Below, piece after piece: positions 15,105 through 21,154 of a stretch of DNA of 22,739 bases. Within the stretch, counting starts at the first letter, position 1, and each line of letters opens with the position of its first letter. A model generated the notes under the pieces. It did no database searches. It was not told the DNA's origin and was given only the letters and a program-made list of their open reading frames with translations. The stretch comes from an uncultured Methanofollis sp. (GTDB lineage Archaea; Halobacteriota; Methanomicrobia; Methanomicrobiales; Methanofollaceae). The stretch covers positions 1 to 22,739 of the forward strand of contig NZ_CALFSA010000206.1 in NCBI RefSeq assembly GCF_937919355.1, read 5' to 3'. Made by a program: the position numbers and the translations under genes.

Positions 15105-15509
15105 TCAGCCGAAGAAGAGGTCGCCTTCTCTGTTGATGTAGACCTCGACGTCCTCACGGACGTACCTGGCCCTGAACCTGCTCGGGTTCGAGTCGTGGAT
15201 CCTGTTGATCAGTTCGAGGGTGTTGTACTTCACTTTGATCCCGAGTTTTTCTGCGTCCTGGAAGATCAGGGTGGCGGCGTCGATGAGGTCGGTGCCGGAC
15301 TTGATGGTGCAGAGGTGCTCGGAGTCGAGGGTGTAAAGGAACTCAAGCGTCTCTTTTGCTCTTTCAATATTTTCGTACGCCGCTTTTTCGATGGTGCAGA
15401 CGTTTGCCTTCGAGGTCTGGATGATGTCGGCGACCTGTTGCTGGGTGAGGCCGGTCTTGCGGTAGCGGAGTACTTCCTTCTGTCTATCTGTGAGGAGGCC
15501 CTGTTTCAT
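15105..15509 (-). CDS. Tfx-family DNA-binding transcriptional regulator
   Basis: A 134-residue protein of the archaeal Tfx family. The N-terminal helix-turn-helix spans about residues 6-50 (LTDRQKEVLRYRKTGLTQQQ, then SKANVCTIEKAAYENI), resembling sigma-70 region 4/LuxR-type helices. The C-terminal domain ends RARYVREDVEVYINREGDLF. Tfx was first described in Methanothermobacter as a protein binding downstream of the molybdenum formylmethanofuran dehydrogenase (fmd) promoter, so a role in methanogenesis control is established only for that homologue. Here it is divergent from mtd, which suggests it may regulate mtd or itself. There is no Shine-Dalgarno site before the ATG, and a TTTAAGG box A about 27 nt upstream implies a leaderless mRNA. 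Confidence 0.85.
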   Translation of the reverse strand: MKQGLLTDRQKEVLRYRKTGLTQQQVADIIQTSKANVCTIEKAAYENIERAKETLEFLYTLDSEHLCTIKSGTDLIDAATLIFQDAEKLGIKVKYNTLELINRIHDSNPSRFRARYVREDVEVYINREGDLFFG

Positions 15510-15518
15510 TGAATATAA

Positions 15519-15556
15519 CTTAACACACTACACCTTAAACACTTCTCTTTAACATT
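15519..15556. repeat. Three imperfect direct repeats in the tfx-mtd spacer
   Basis: CTTAACACAC (15519-15528), CTTAAACACT (15534-15543) and CTTTAACATT (15547-15556) are spaced 15 and 13 bp apart. They overlap the likely box A of the Tfx gene (minus strand TTTAAGG, 15533-15539). Such spaced copies on one face of the helix could be a regulator binding site, possibly for Tfx itself. This is inference from pattern and position only. Confidence 0.4.
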
Positions 15557-15586
15557 GCACAACAGGATCAGACGGCATTCACAATC

Positions 15587-15593
15587 TTTATAT
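15587..15593 (+). promoter_or_regulatory. Box A promoter of mtd
   Basis: The plus strand reads TTTATAT, a close match to the archaeal box A. It lies about 50 bp upstream of the mtd ATG, which predicts a short leader of about 25 nt. GAGGTG at 15631-15636 is the Shine-Dalgarno site, 5 nt from the start. Confidence 0.75.
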
Positions 15594-15641
15594 GAGATTT
15601 TGCCGATACTATGTCTGTTCTCTAATTTGAGAGGTGTATAG

Positions 15642-16484
15642 ATGGTAGTTAAAGTAGGAATTGCCAAACTGGGCAACATTGCCAGCGGCGTCATGGCGGA
15701 ACTGCTCCTTGACGAGCGTGCGGACCGTGAGGACATGCAGACCTTTATGGCCACCTCCGGCACCAAGCTTCAGCCCGAGGACATCGACCGTGTCGTCAGC
15801 ACCATGAAGGCGTGGGTCCCTGACTTCTGCATTGTCGTTTCCCCGAACGGTGTCCTCCCCGGCCCGAAAGGTGCCCGTGAGGAACTTGCAAAGGCAGGCA
15901 TCCCGTGCATTGTCATCACCGACGACATCACCACCAAGAAGGACGACTTCGCGGCTCTCAAGGAGAGCACCTTCGGCTACATCATCATGAAGGCCGACTC
16001 CATGATCGGTGCCCGCCGCGAGTTCCTCGACCCGATCGAGATGGCCGACTACAACGGCAACCTGATCAAGGTCCTCGCCCTCACCGGCGCGTTCCGCAAG
16101 CTCCAGACCGAGCTCGACAAGGTCATCGACCAGGTCAAGGAAGGCAAGAAGGGTGCAGACCTCGTTCTCCCGAAGGTCGTCCTGAACTCCGACAAGGCTG
16201 TCGAAGGCGAGTTCTCGAACCCGTACGCCCTCGCAAAGGCACGCGCTGCGTATGAGATCGCGCAGGCTGTCGCCGGCGTCAACGTCAAGGGTTGCTTCAT
16301 GACGAAGGGCTTCGAGAACTATGTCCCGATCGTCTGCTCTGCCCACGAAATGATGCGCCAGGCCGCAGTGCTCTGCGACGAGGCTCGTGAGATCGAGAAG
16401 GCCGGCGACGCGGTCATCAGGAAGCCGCACAAGAAGGACGGCGTCATCGTCGCCAAGACCACGCTCATCTCCAAGCCCGAGTAA
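15642..16484 (+). CDS. mtd: F420-dependent methylenetetrahydromethanopterin dehydrogenase
   Basis: Reversibly reduces methenyl-H4MPT to methylene-H4MPT with reduced coenzyme F420, a central cytosolic step of CO2 reduction to methane. The 280 residues match Mtd over their full length: VKVGIAKLGNIASGVMAELLLDERADR at the start, then SPNGVLPGPKGAREELAKAGIP near residues 67-88. Further on come DDITTKKDDF and GYIIMKADSMIGARREFLDPIEMADYNGN, the conserved stretch for substrate and F420 interaction. The nearby mer gene supplies the following reductase step. Codon use is strongly biased, consistent with high expression. It is monocistronic, with a T-rich terminator just after the stop. Confidence 0.98.
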   Translation: MVVKVGIAKLGNIASGVMAELLLDERADREDMQTFMATSGTKLQPEDIDRVVSTMKAWVPDFCIVVSPNGVLPGPKGAREELAKAGIPCIVITDDITTKKDDFAALKESTFGYIIMKADSMIGARREFLDPIEMADYNGNLIKVLALTGAFRKLQTELDKVIDQVKEGKKGADLVLPKVVLNSDKAVEGEFSNPYALAKARAAYEIAQAVAGVNVKGCFMTKGFENYVPIVCSAHEMMRQAAVLCDEAREIEKAGDAVIRKPHKKDGVIVAKTTLISKPE

Positions 16485-16496
16485 ATACTCAAAAAA

Positions 16497-16517
16497 TCTT
16501 TTTTCTCCTTTTTTTAT
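16497..16517 (+). terminator. T-rich terminator of mtd
   Basis: Two T-runs, T6 at 16499-16504 and T7 at 16509-16515, begin 14 nt after the mtd stop. An AAAAAA run sits just before the first, so a weak A/T hairpin is also possible. Oligo-T tracts are the main archaeal termination signal. Confidence 0.7.
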
Positions 16518-16790
16518 ATCTGAATGGGCGACCGGAGGGCGGGCGCGCAGATTCAGGGGGTGAGACATTTCTCGCTATCGAGAACGAGGGCCGACACGTG
16601 ATATCAGAGAGATCTTGCATGTCTTCGAGGACCGAACGAAGTGAGGTCAAGAAGGTTGAAGACCTTCGCTGAACGAGCGATAGCGAGTTTGAGAATATCT
16701 TTGATTTTCGGCGAAGTCCCTTCGGTCGCACAGCGAACACCCGATGGTCTTCTCGACTTAGGATAGGATCCGGGAAGAGAGTTGAGATTC
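16518..16790. repeat. Spacer with degenerate internal repeats, possible dispersed element
   Basis: No gene is supported between mtd and galT. The spacer contains two related copies of a CTTCG-x-GA-CGAACGA-like motif (16622-16648 and 16663-16690) and a 10-bp inverted repeat, CTCGCTATCG (16571-16580) against CGATAGCGAG (16678-16687). A GAAGGT/ACCTTC hairpin lies at 16651-16667. TTAGGATAGG (16758-16767) is the inverse of CCTATCCTAA (16818-16827). The composition and motif style differ from the flanking genes. It could be a repeat found elsewhere in this genome; that cannot be tested from one window. Confidence 0.4.
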
Positions 16791-16811
16791 CTGAAAAGGG
16801 TGATTGCCGTA

Positions 16812-16858
16812 CCCCTGCCTATCCTAATGGCAGGGGGTCAGGGGGGCGGCAACCCCCC
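16812..16858. terminator. Tandem GC-rich hairpins between mtd and galT
   Basis: CCCCTGCC (16812-16819) pairs with GGCAGGGG (16829-16836) around a 9-nt loop. GGGGGG (16841-16846) pairs with CCCCCC (16853-16858). They lie 30 to 80 nt past the end of the minus-strand galT gene, so they could stop or protect its transcript, or act in both directions. There is no T-tract directly after them on either strand, so a termination role is uncertain. Confidence 0.4.
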
Positions 16859-16888
16859 GCCGGTCTCGATTGCAGGGAAGGCAGAGGA

Positions 16889-17809
16889 TCAGCACCCGCT
16901 CTCCCTGAAGTACCGGCCGAACTCCTCGGGGAGGGTCATCACGACCGGTTCAAAGTGGAGACGTTCCATGAAGGCCGAGTCTGTCATGGAGGCAGGGTTC
17001 GGGTTGAGCCGCGCAATGATCGAACAGATGGCGGAGAAGGAACTGGCATCGTCGGTCGTCCCGCAGTACAGGGCCATATTGAAGGCACGGGTCCCGAGGG
17101 TGCGGTAGCACTCGATCACCCGGAGTATCCCCCGCGCCAGGGGGCGGATGCAGGGTCCGATACCGGCGGGCGAGGTGGCCGGCAGGACACCCCGCACCTC
17201 GCGCTCGCCGACCGGCACCGCACTTGCAAACCAGGGTATCACGTCTTCGAAGAGGAACCGGTCGGTGGCGGTCTCCTCCTCGACGAAGTCGGCCCAGTAC
17301 GAGTGGCCGTGTTCCCGGTAGTACGCCCGGCTCCCCGTGAGGTACCGGCCCTGGAGGGTTGTCGGGCGGGGGTCGGCGATCCCCTGGAGATGGGGGTGGG
17401 GGATGCTTGCCCCTGCAGAGGGGAGGTAGTTCCAGTTCAGCGAGACATAACCGCCACGACGTTTCACTCCCTCCAGAAGGCCCGCGAGAGCGTCGGCCAC
17501 CTGATCGACAGTAAAACGCTCGACTGCATGGGCACGGGTGATGACGGTCACGAGGTGCCAGTCGGCATAGGGATAGAGGTTCGGGAAAGTGACGCTCTCC
17601 CCGAGGTGGATCCTGGCGCCGTCGGCAAAGGTCGGGGTCTCGCGCTCCACCCGCCCCGGGCAGAAGGGGCAGTCTCCAGGAGGTGAACCGGGATAGGGCA
17701 TGCTGAGGTTCCGGCGGAGGCGCTCAGGTGAGATGCGCGACGCGATTCCCGTCAGGGCTTCCCTGCGGACCTGGACCCTGCCGCCCGCATACGTGTCGAC
17801 CGAAAACAT
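16889..17809 (-). CDS. galT: Galactose-1-phosphate uridylyltransferase-like protein (GalT/HIT superfamily)
   Basis: A 306-residue protein of the GalT branch of the HIT superfamily. Members exchange UMP between UDP-glucose and galactose-1-phosphate; related enzymes are ADP-sulfurylases or phosphorylases. Visible are CPFC (C47/C50, likely zinc ligands), the FPNLYPYADWHLVTV strand at about 75-89, and the active-site motif HPHLQ at residues 138-142, where the second histidine is the expected nucleophile. The start is ATG 17809, preceded by GGTGGAGG, not the GTG at 17824. A box A-like CTTTTATC (17840-17847) lies upstream. No galK or galE is in the window, so the real substrate in this methanogen is unknown. 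Confidence 0.8.
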   Translation of the reverse strand: MFSVDTYAGGRVQVRREALTGIASRISPERLRRNLSMPYPGSPPGDCPFCPGRVERETPTFADGARIHLGESVTFPNLYPYADWHLVTVITRAHAVERFTVDQVADALAGLLEGVKRRGGYVSLNWNYLPSAGASIPHPHLQGIADPRPTTLQGRYLTGSRAYYREHGHSYWADFVEEETATDRFLFEDVIPWFASAVPVGEREVRGVLPATSPAGIGPCIRPLARGILRVIECYRTLGTRAFNMALYCGTTDDASSFSAICSIIARLNPNPASMTDSAFMERLHFEPVVMTLPEEFGRYFRESGC

Positions 17810-17839
17810 GCCTCCACCCTTCACTGGGGGGAGGGATCT

Positions 17840-17847
17840 GATAAAAG
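17840..17847 (-). promoter_or_regulatory. Box A-like promoter of galT-like gene
   Basis: The minus strand reads CTTTTATC about 35 bp upstream of the chosen ATG, predicting a very short leader. The same CTTTTATC is found upstream of mer. Confidence 0.45.
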
Positions 17848-17892
17848 CACCTCTTTGAGGCGGATGGAAAATGGAGGATAGGGATATCCCCC

Positions 17893-17920
17893 AAAAAATA
17901 TTGCTGCAGGAAACCTGCAG
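17893..17920 (-). terminator. Hairpin plus T6 terminator of mer
   Basis: Past the mer stop on the minus strand, CTGCAGG (17914-17920) pairs perfectly with CCTGCAG (17904-17910) around a 3-nt loop. A TTTTTT run (17893-17898) follows a few bases later. This looks like a bacterial-style intrinsic terminator, although in archaea the T-run may do most of the work. Confidence 0.7.
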
Positions 17921-17926
17921 TCAGGT

Positions 17927-18916
17927 TCAGACAACGTACTTGCCGAGAAGGCGGATCGAGTTGGTCATGTCGGGCCCGAGCGGGGAGCCGAAGATGATCT
18001 GGGTGACACCGGCCGCCTTGAGGTCTTCGCACTTCTGCCTGACCATGTCAGGGGTGCCTGCGATGGTGAAGGCGTCGATCTCGGCGTCGCCGACGAGGCC
18101 GCCAACGGCCTTGAAGTCAAAGCGCCCGAGGGCGTCCTTGATCTTGGCGACGTTGTTCAGGTCGAGTCCGTGGCGCTGGAGGAGTGCCGGCGGGGAACCC
18201 GCGGCGATGAAGGCGGCAACGATCTTTGCGGCGTTGCGGGCCTTCTTCTCGTTCTGGTCGATGGACATGGCGGTGTACGCACCAACATCGTGCTTCTTCC
18301 GGCCTGCAGCTTCCTGAGCCTTCTTGATGATCGGGATGGCGATCTCGAAGTCCTTCGGGTTGGACGCGTTGATCAGGGAGCCTTCACCGATCTCACCGGC
18401 GAGCTCGAGCATCTTCGGGCCCTGGGCACCGACGTAGACGGGGATACCCTTCTTGCCGGGGAGCTGGACACCGGTGAGCTTCGCACCGTCGTAGTCGAAG
18501 AACTCCATGTCGCCGGTCTTCTTGATCTCTTCACCGGCGCAGAGGCGGCGGATCTGGGTGATACCTTCCCTCAGGCGAGCGACGGGCTTCCCACCCGCAA
18601 TCGCGAGCTTCGGAAGGGTCGAGAGGTCGCCGGGGCCGATACCGAGGACCGCACGGCCGTCGGAGATCTCGTCCAGCGTGCACATGAAGGACGCAATGGC
18701 CGCCGGGGTGTCGGTGAAGGTGTTCATGATACCCGGGCCCATCTTGATCGTATCGGTGTTCGCTGCGATCATGGCGAGGGTCGGGTAGCAGTGGCGGTTG
18801 TTATAGTGGTTGGTGATCCACGCGTAGTCGATGTCCTTGGACTCGGCAAGCTTGACGTATTTCACGACCTGCTTGACGCTAATGTTGCCTGGCACAAATT
18901 CAATTCCATAACTCAA
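17927..18916 (-). CDS. mer: F420-dependent methylenetetrahydromethanopterin reductase
   Basis: Reduces methylene-H4MPT to methyl-H4MPT with reduced F420, the step after Mtd in CO2 reduction; cytosolic. The 329-residue sequence is a TIM-barrel bacterial-luciferase-type protein. It has YGIEFVPGNISVKQVVKYVKLAE at the start, AWITNHYNNRHCYPTLAMIA near 32-51, and the GRAVLGIGPGDLSTLPKLAI stretch typical of Mer. The start is TTG at 18914-18916. No in-frame ATG is available nearby, GAGGTGA lies 6 nt upstream, and the resulting N-terminus aligns with known Mer proteins. It is monocistronic, with its own box A and terminator. A two-codon ATG-CCT-TGA overlaps the start out of frame. Confidence 0.97.
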   Translation of the reverse strand: MSYGIEFVPGNISVKQVVKYVKLAESKDIDYAWITNHYNNRHCYPTLAMIAANTDTIKMGPGIMNTFTDTPAAIASFMCTLDEISDGRAVLGIGPGDLSTLPKLAIAGGKPVARLREGITQIRRLCAGEEIKKTGDMEFFDYDGAKLTGVQLPGKKGIPVYVGAQGPKMLELAGEIGEGSLINASNPKDFEIAIPIIKKAQEAAGRKKHDVGAYTAMSIDQNEKKARNAAKIVAAFIAAGSPPALLQRHGLDLNNVAKIKDALGRFDFKAVGGLVGDAEIDAFTIAGTPDMVRQKCEDLKAAGVTQIIFGSPLGPDMTNSIRLLGKYVV

Positions 18917-18954
18917 GGCATTTCACCTCAAACAGAGTAGTTATCGCACAAAGA

Positions 18955-18960
18955 TAAAAG
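18955..18960 (-). promoter_or_regulatory. Box A promoter of mer
   Basis: The minus strand reads CTTTTATC, about 40 bp upstream of the TTG start, giving a leader of about 15 nt. A symmetrical GCCCT-GTGA-AGGGC (18972-18985) lies 11 bp further upstream and could be a regulator site. Confidence 0.6.
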
Positions 18961-19315
18961 TATTATCATTTGCCCTGTGAAGGGCGAGAAATAACCGCAT
19001 CTCCCCTGAGATCGAGGGATCAAATGGACAGTGCGCCTTAACTGTTACCCTATCGCAGCAGAGCGGGCAAAACTCCAAAAGAGAAGTATTTATGATCATC
19101 AGCACAAATACCCAAGAGAGTACGTAACCGGAACCCGGCCGCCACCAGTGAATATTCACAGGGCACGCATCCAGGCATTCATTCTCTTCCTGAAAGGTTA
19201 TTACAGGGTAGAGGTGAAAGAACGTGGTCCCGGCATGCGGGGCAGGTGGAGGGGAGACCGTTCGGTTGACTGACGAAGGGTGCCGCCCGCCTTGAAAGGG
19301 GTGGAGAGAGAATAC
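18961..19315 (+). promoter_or_regulatory. mer/FtsZ-like spacer: promoter, palindrome and leader of the FtsZ-like gene
   Basis: This 355-bp spacer has no recognised gene. TATTTATG at 19087-19094 is a box A candidate for the plus-strand FtsZ-like gene and would give it a leader of about 200 nt. Within that leader is a perfect 12-bp palindrome GTGAATATTCAC (19148-19159), possibly an operator, and a small open frame at 19224-19295 (separate entry). TTTGCCC (18969-18975) and GGGCAAA (19066-19072) also form a distant inverted repeat. The 80-residue frame starting at GTG 19031 has no Shine-Dalgarno site and no recognisable content. Confidence 0.45.
19224..19295 (+). CDS. Possible 23-residue leader peptide
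   Basis: A GTG start follows a strong GAGGTGA (19211-19217), with 6 nt between, and encodes 23 residues (VVPACGAGGGETVRLTDEGC, then RPP) before TGA at 19293-19295. The stop lies 20 nt upstream of the FtsZ-like ATG. Its Shine-Dalgarno site is better than that of the FtsZ-like gene (GGTGGAG, 9-12 nt from the ATG). No homology is recognised. It could be a translated leader that controls the downstream gene, or chance. Confidence 0.3.
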   Translation: MVPACGAGGGETVRLTDEGCRPP

Positions 19316-21154
19316 ATGCGGGTCTTGGCAATTGGATTGGGGGGTGCAGGCAGCAGGATCGTGGACAGACTCTACGATCACGACCGGAGGAGCAAGGTGC
19401 TCTGCATGAACGCACTCGTGATCGACTACGACTCCAATACGCTTATCCAGCTTGAGCACCTTCCCGAAGAGTCCAAGTTATTCTTCCCGCCGATCGATCC
19501 GTCCTTCACCTTCGATGTCGAGACGGTCATCGATATCGAAGAGGTGATGACCTGCATCCAGAGGGTGGACACCGTCGAGATAGATGCCATCCTGGTGATC
19601 ACGGGTCTTGGCGGGACGATGCTCGATACCATCCCCCAGATCGTCCCGCAGTTGCGCCAGTCCTTCGTCGAACCGATATTTGCCGTCGTCACCCTGCCGT
19701 GCAGGGAAGAGGGGTTGAAGCGGGCCGCAAAGGCCGCGGACGACCTGGAGATGATCACCGGTCTCGTGGACGGCACGATCGTCTTTGATAACGAGACCTG
19801 GGCCGAAAGGGTCAGGTCGGGGAACGAAACCCACCGTCTCGGGTTGTCGGCGAAGATCGCGGGGAAGAGAGGGCCATTCATGAACCCCCGCCTGATGTAT
19901 TCCCTGCTGAACGAGGAGGTCGCCCGGCGGATAGGTCTCCTCCTCCGTGCAGGGGAGTTCAACGAGACCGGCCTTGACGTGGGCGAACTTGTCCTCGACG
20001 CCGGGGAGGTGCTCAACACCCTCACGGGCATGGGGATCGTGGCCGTCGGGTATGCCACAGAACGTCTCCCGCCCGGTCCCCTTGAGTTCCTCACGCGCTG
20101 GAACTCGGCCCGCAACTACATGGAGGGGTCGAAGAAGAGAGCGGCACGGATCGTCTCTCTCGCAAAGAAGGCGGTATACGAGGAGATATCCGTGCCGTGC
20201 GACCTGACGAGTGCCGAAAAGGCGCTGGTCCTCATCGCCGGGCCCGACAAAGAGTTGAGCATCAGGGGATTTGTCACGGTCAGGAAGTGGATCGACAGGA
20301 GCATTGCCGGTCTTGAGATGCGGTCTGGCGACTATCCCATCAAGAACACCCGCTTTGTCGGGATCATCGTCGTGCTCTCCGGGGTGCAGAATGTGCCCAG
20401 GATCGATGAATTGAAGGTCCACAGGGAAGAGTACAGGCGGGAACTGGAGGAAGAGGCGGCCAGGCAGGCGATAATCGAGGCCAGGGGACCGGATAACGTC
20501 GAAGAGGCGGCCGAAGCCGAGGCAGCCTTTTTCACGGGATACACCGGAAGAGATCCTCTTGCACCGGCAGGGAGGAGGAAGGAGATGCCCGAAGAAAAGG
20601 ATGAAATGATCGCAATCACAGGACCGAAGAAGCGGAAAGAGAGGGACGAGGGAAAACTCCAGATCCACCTCTCCAGCGACCATCTCAAAAAAACCGGGGA
20701 CGATGACGGGGCCCTGGTGGTGCCCGGTGCAAAGAAGCAGACGCCGCGGGACATGACCAGGATGACGAATGTCGATCTCCCCCAGGCGCCGAAAGACTCC
20801 TCCCTCAGCATAGGCGGTCAGTTTTCGGCAGTCAAAAAACCAAAGGAGATCGAGGAGACAGGCCTTCATGTCGAGGCGATCCCTGCGGCAAAGGACGATG
20901 TCCTCTCCGGGGAGAAGGTCAGCCTGAAGGGGGTCGTGAAGAAGGCGAAGGACGACCTCCTGAAGACCAATACGGTGCTCCTGAATGATCCTGGCACGCG
21001 GCCGATCGACGATGTCCTGCGGGGCGGGATGCACATTGCCCCGAAGCAGGCGCCGAAGGAGATCGAGCCCGGCCACGGGAAGATCCCCGGTCCTGAAACC
21101 AGAAAAAAGGACGAGGAAGAAGAAAGTCAGGACAGTATCGACTGGATCATGTGA
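19316..21154 (+). CDS. Tubulin/FtsZ-like GTPase-fold protein with long charged tail
   Basis: A 612-residue protein in two parts. Residues 1-370 resemble the tubulin/FtsZ fold: GLGGAGSRI at 7-15 (FtsZ-type G1 loop), TGLGGTML at 96-103 in the place of the GGGTG(T/S)G signature loop, VVTLPCREEGLKRAAKAADD near 124-143, and GLDVGE at 219-224 where FtsZ has the catalytic NxDxxD. The signature loop and T7 differ from standard FtsZ and CetZ, so polymerisation-linked GTPase activity is uncertain. Residues 370-612 are low-complexity and rich in K, E, D and P, with a repeated DD-[VL]-L motif at about 527-530, 546-549 and 565-568, and end SIDWIM. I start at ATG 19316 rather than GTG 19280, because GLGGAG follows at the usual distance. 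Role unknown; a cytoskeletal function is inferred. Confidence 0.7.
   Translation: MRVLAIGLGGAGSRIVDRLYDHDRRSKVLCMNALVIDYDSNTLIQLEHLPEESKLFFPPIDPSFTFDVETVIDIEEVMTCIQRVDTVEIDAILVITGLGGTMLDTIPQIVPQLRQSFVEPIFAVVTLPCREEGLKRAAKAADDLEMITGLVDGTIVFDNETWAERVRSGNETHRLGLSAKIAGKRGPFMNPRLMYSLLNEEVARRIGLLLRAGEFNETGLDVGELVLDAGEVLNTLTGMGIVAVGYATERLPPGPLEFLTRWNSARNYMEGSKKRAARIVSLAKKAVYEEISVPCDLTSAEKALVLIAGPDKELSIRGFVTVRKWIDRSIAGLEMRSGDYPIKNTRFVGIIVVLSGVQNVPRIDELKVHREEYRRELEEEAARQAIIEARGPDNVEEAAEAEAAFFTGYTGRDPLAPAGRRKEMPEEKDEMIAITGPKKRKERDEGKLQIHLSSDHLKKTGDDDGALVVPGAKKQTPRDMTRMTNVDLPQAPKDSSLSIGGQFSAVKKPKEIEETGLHVEAIPAAKDDVLSGEKVSLKGVVKKAKDDLLKTNTVLLNDPGTRPIDDVLRGGMHIAPKQAPKEIEPGHGKIPGPETRKKDEEEESQDSIDWIM

Noticed and set aside
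16571..16690. CRISPR-like repeats in the mtd-galT spacer
   Set aside because: The two motif copies are too few and too degenerate, and no regular spacers or cas genes are present.
16489..16740. 83-residue minus-strand frame in the mtd-galT spacer
   Set aside because: It has no Shine-Dalgarno site, runs through the mtd terminator and repeat-like sequence, and shows no recognisable motif.
18941..19459. 172-residue minus-strand frame upstream of mer
   Set aside because: It covers the mer promoter and overlaps the start of the FtsZ-like gene on the other strand; it lacks motifs and a Shine-Dalgarno site.
19478..21076. 532-residue minus-strand frame opposite the FtsZ-like gene
   Set aside because: The plus-strand frame has FtsZ-type motifs and a Shine-Dalgarno site; the minus frame has neither and is rich in L, R, P and D with no domain.
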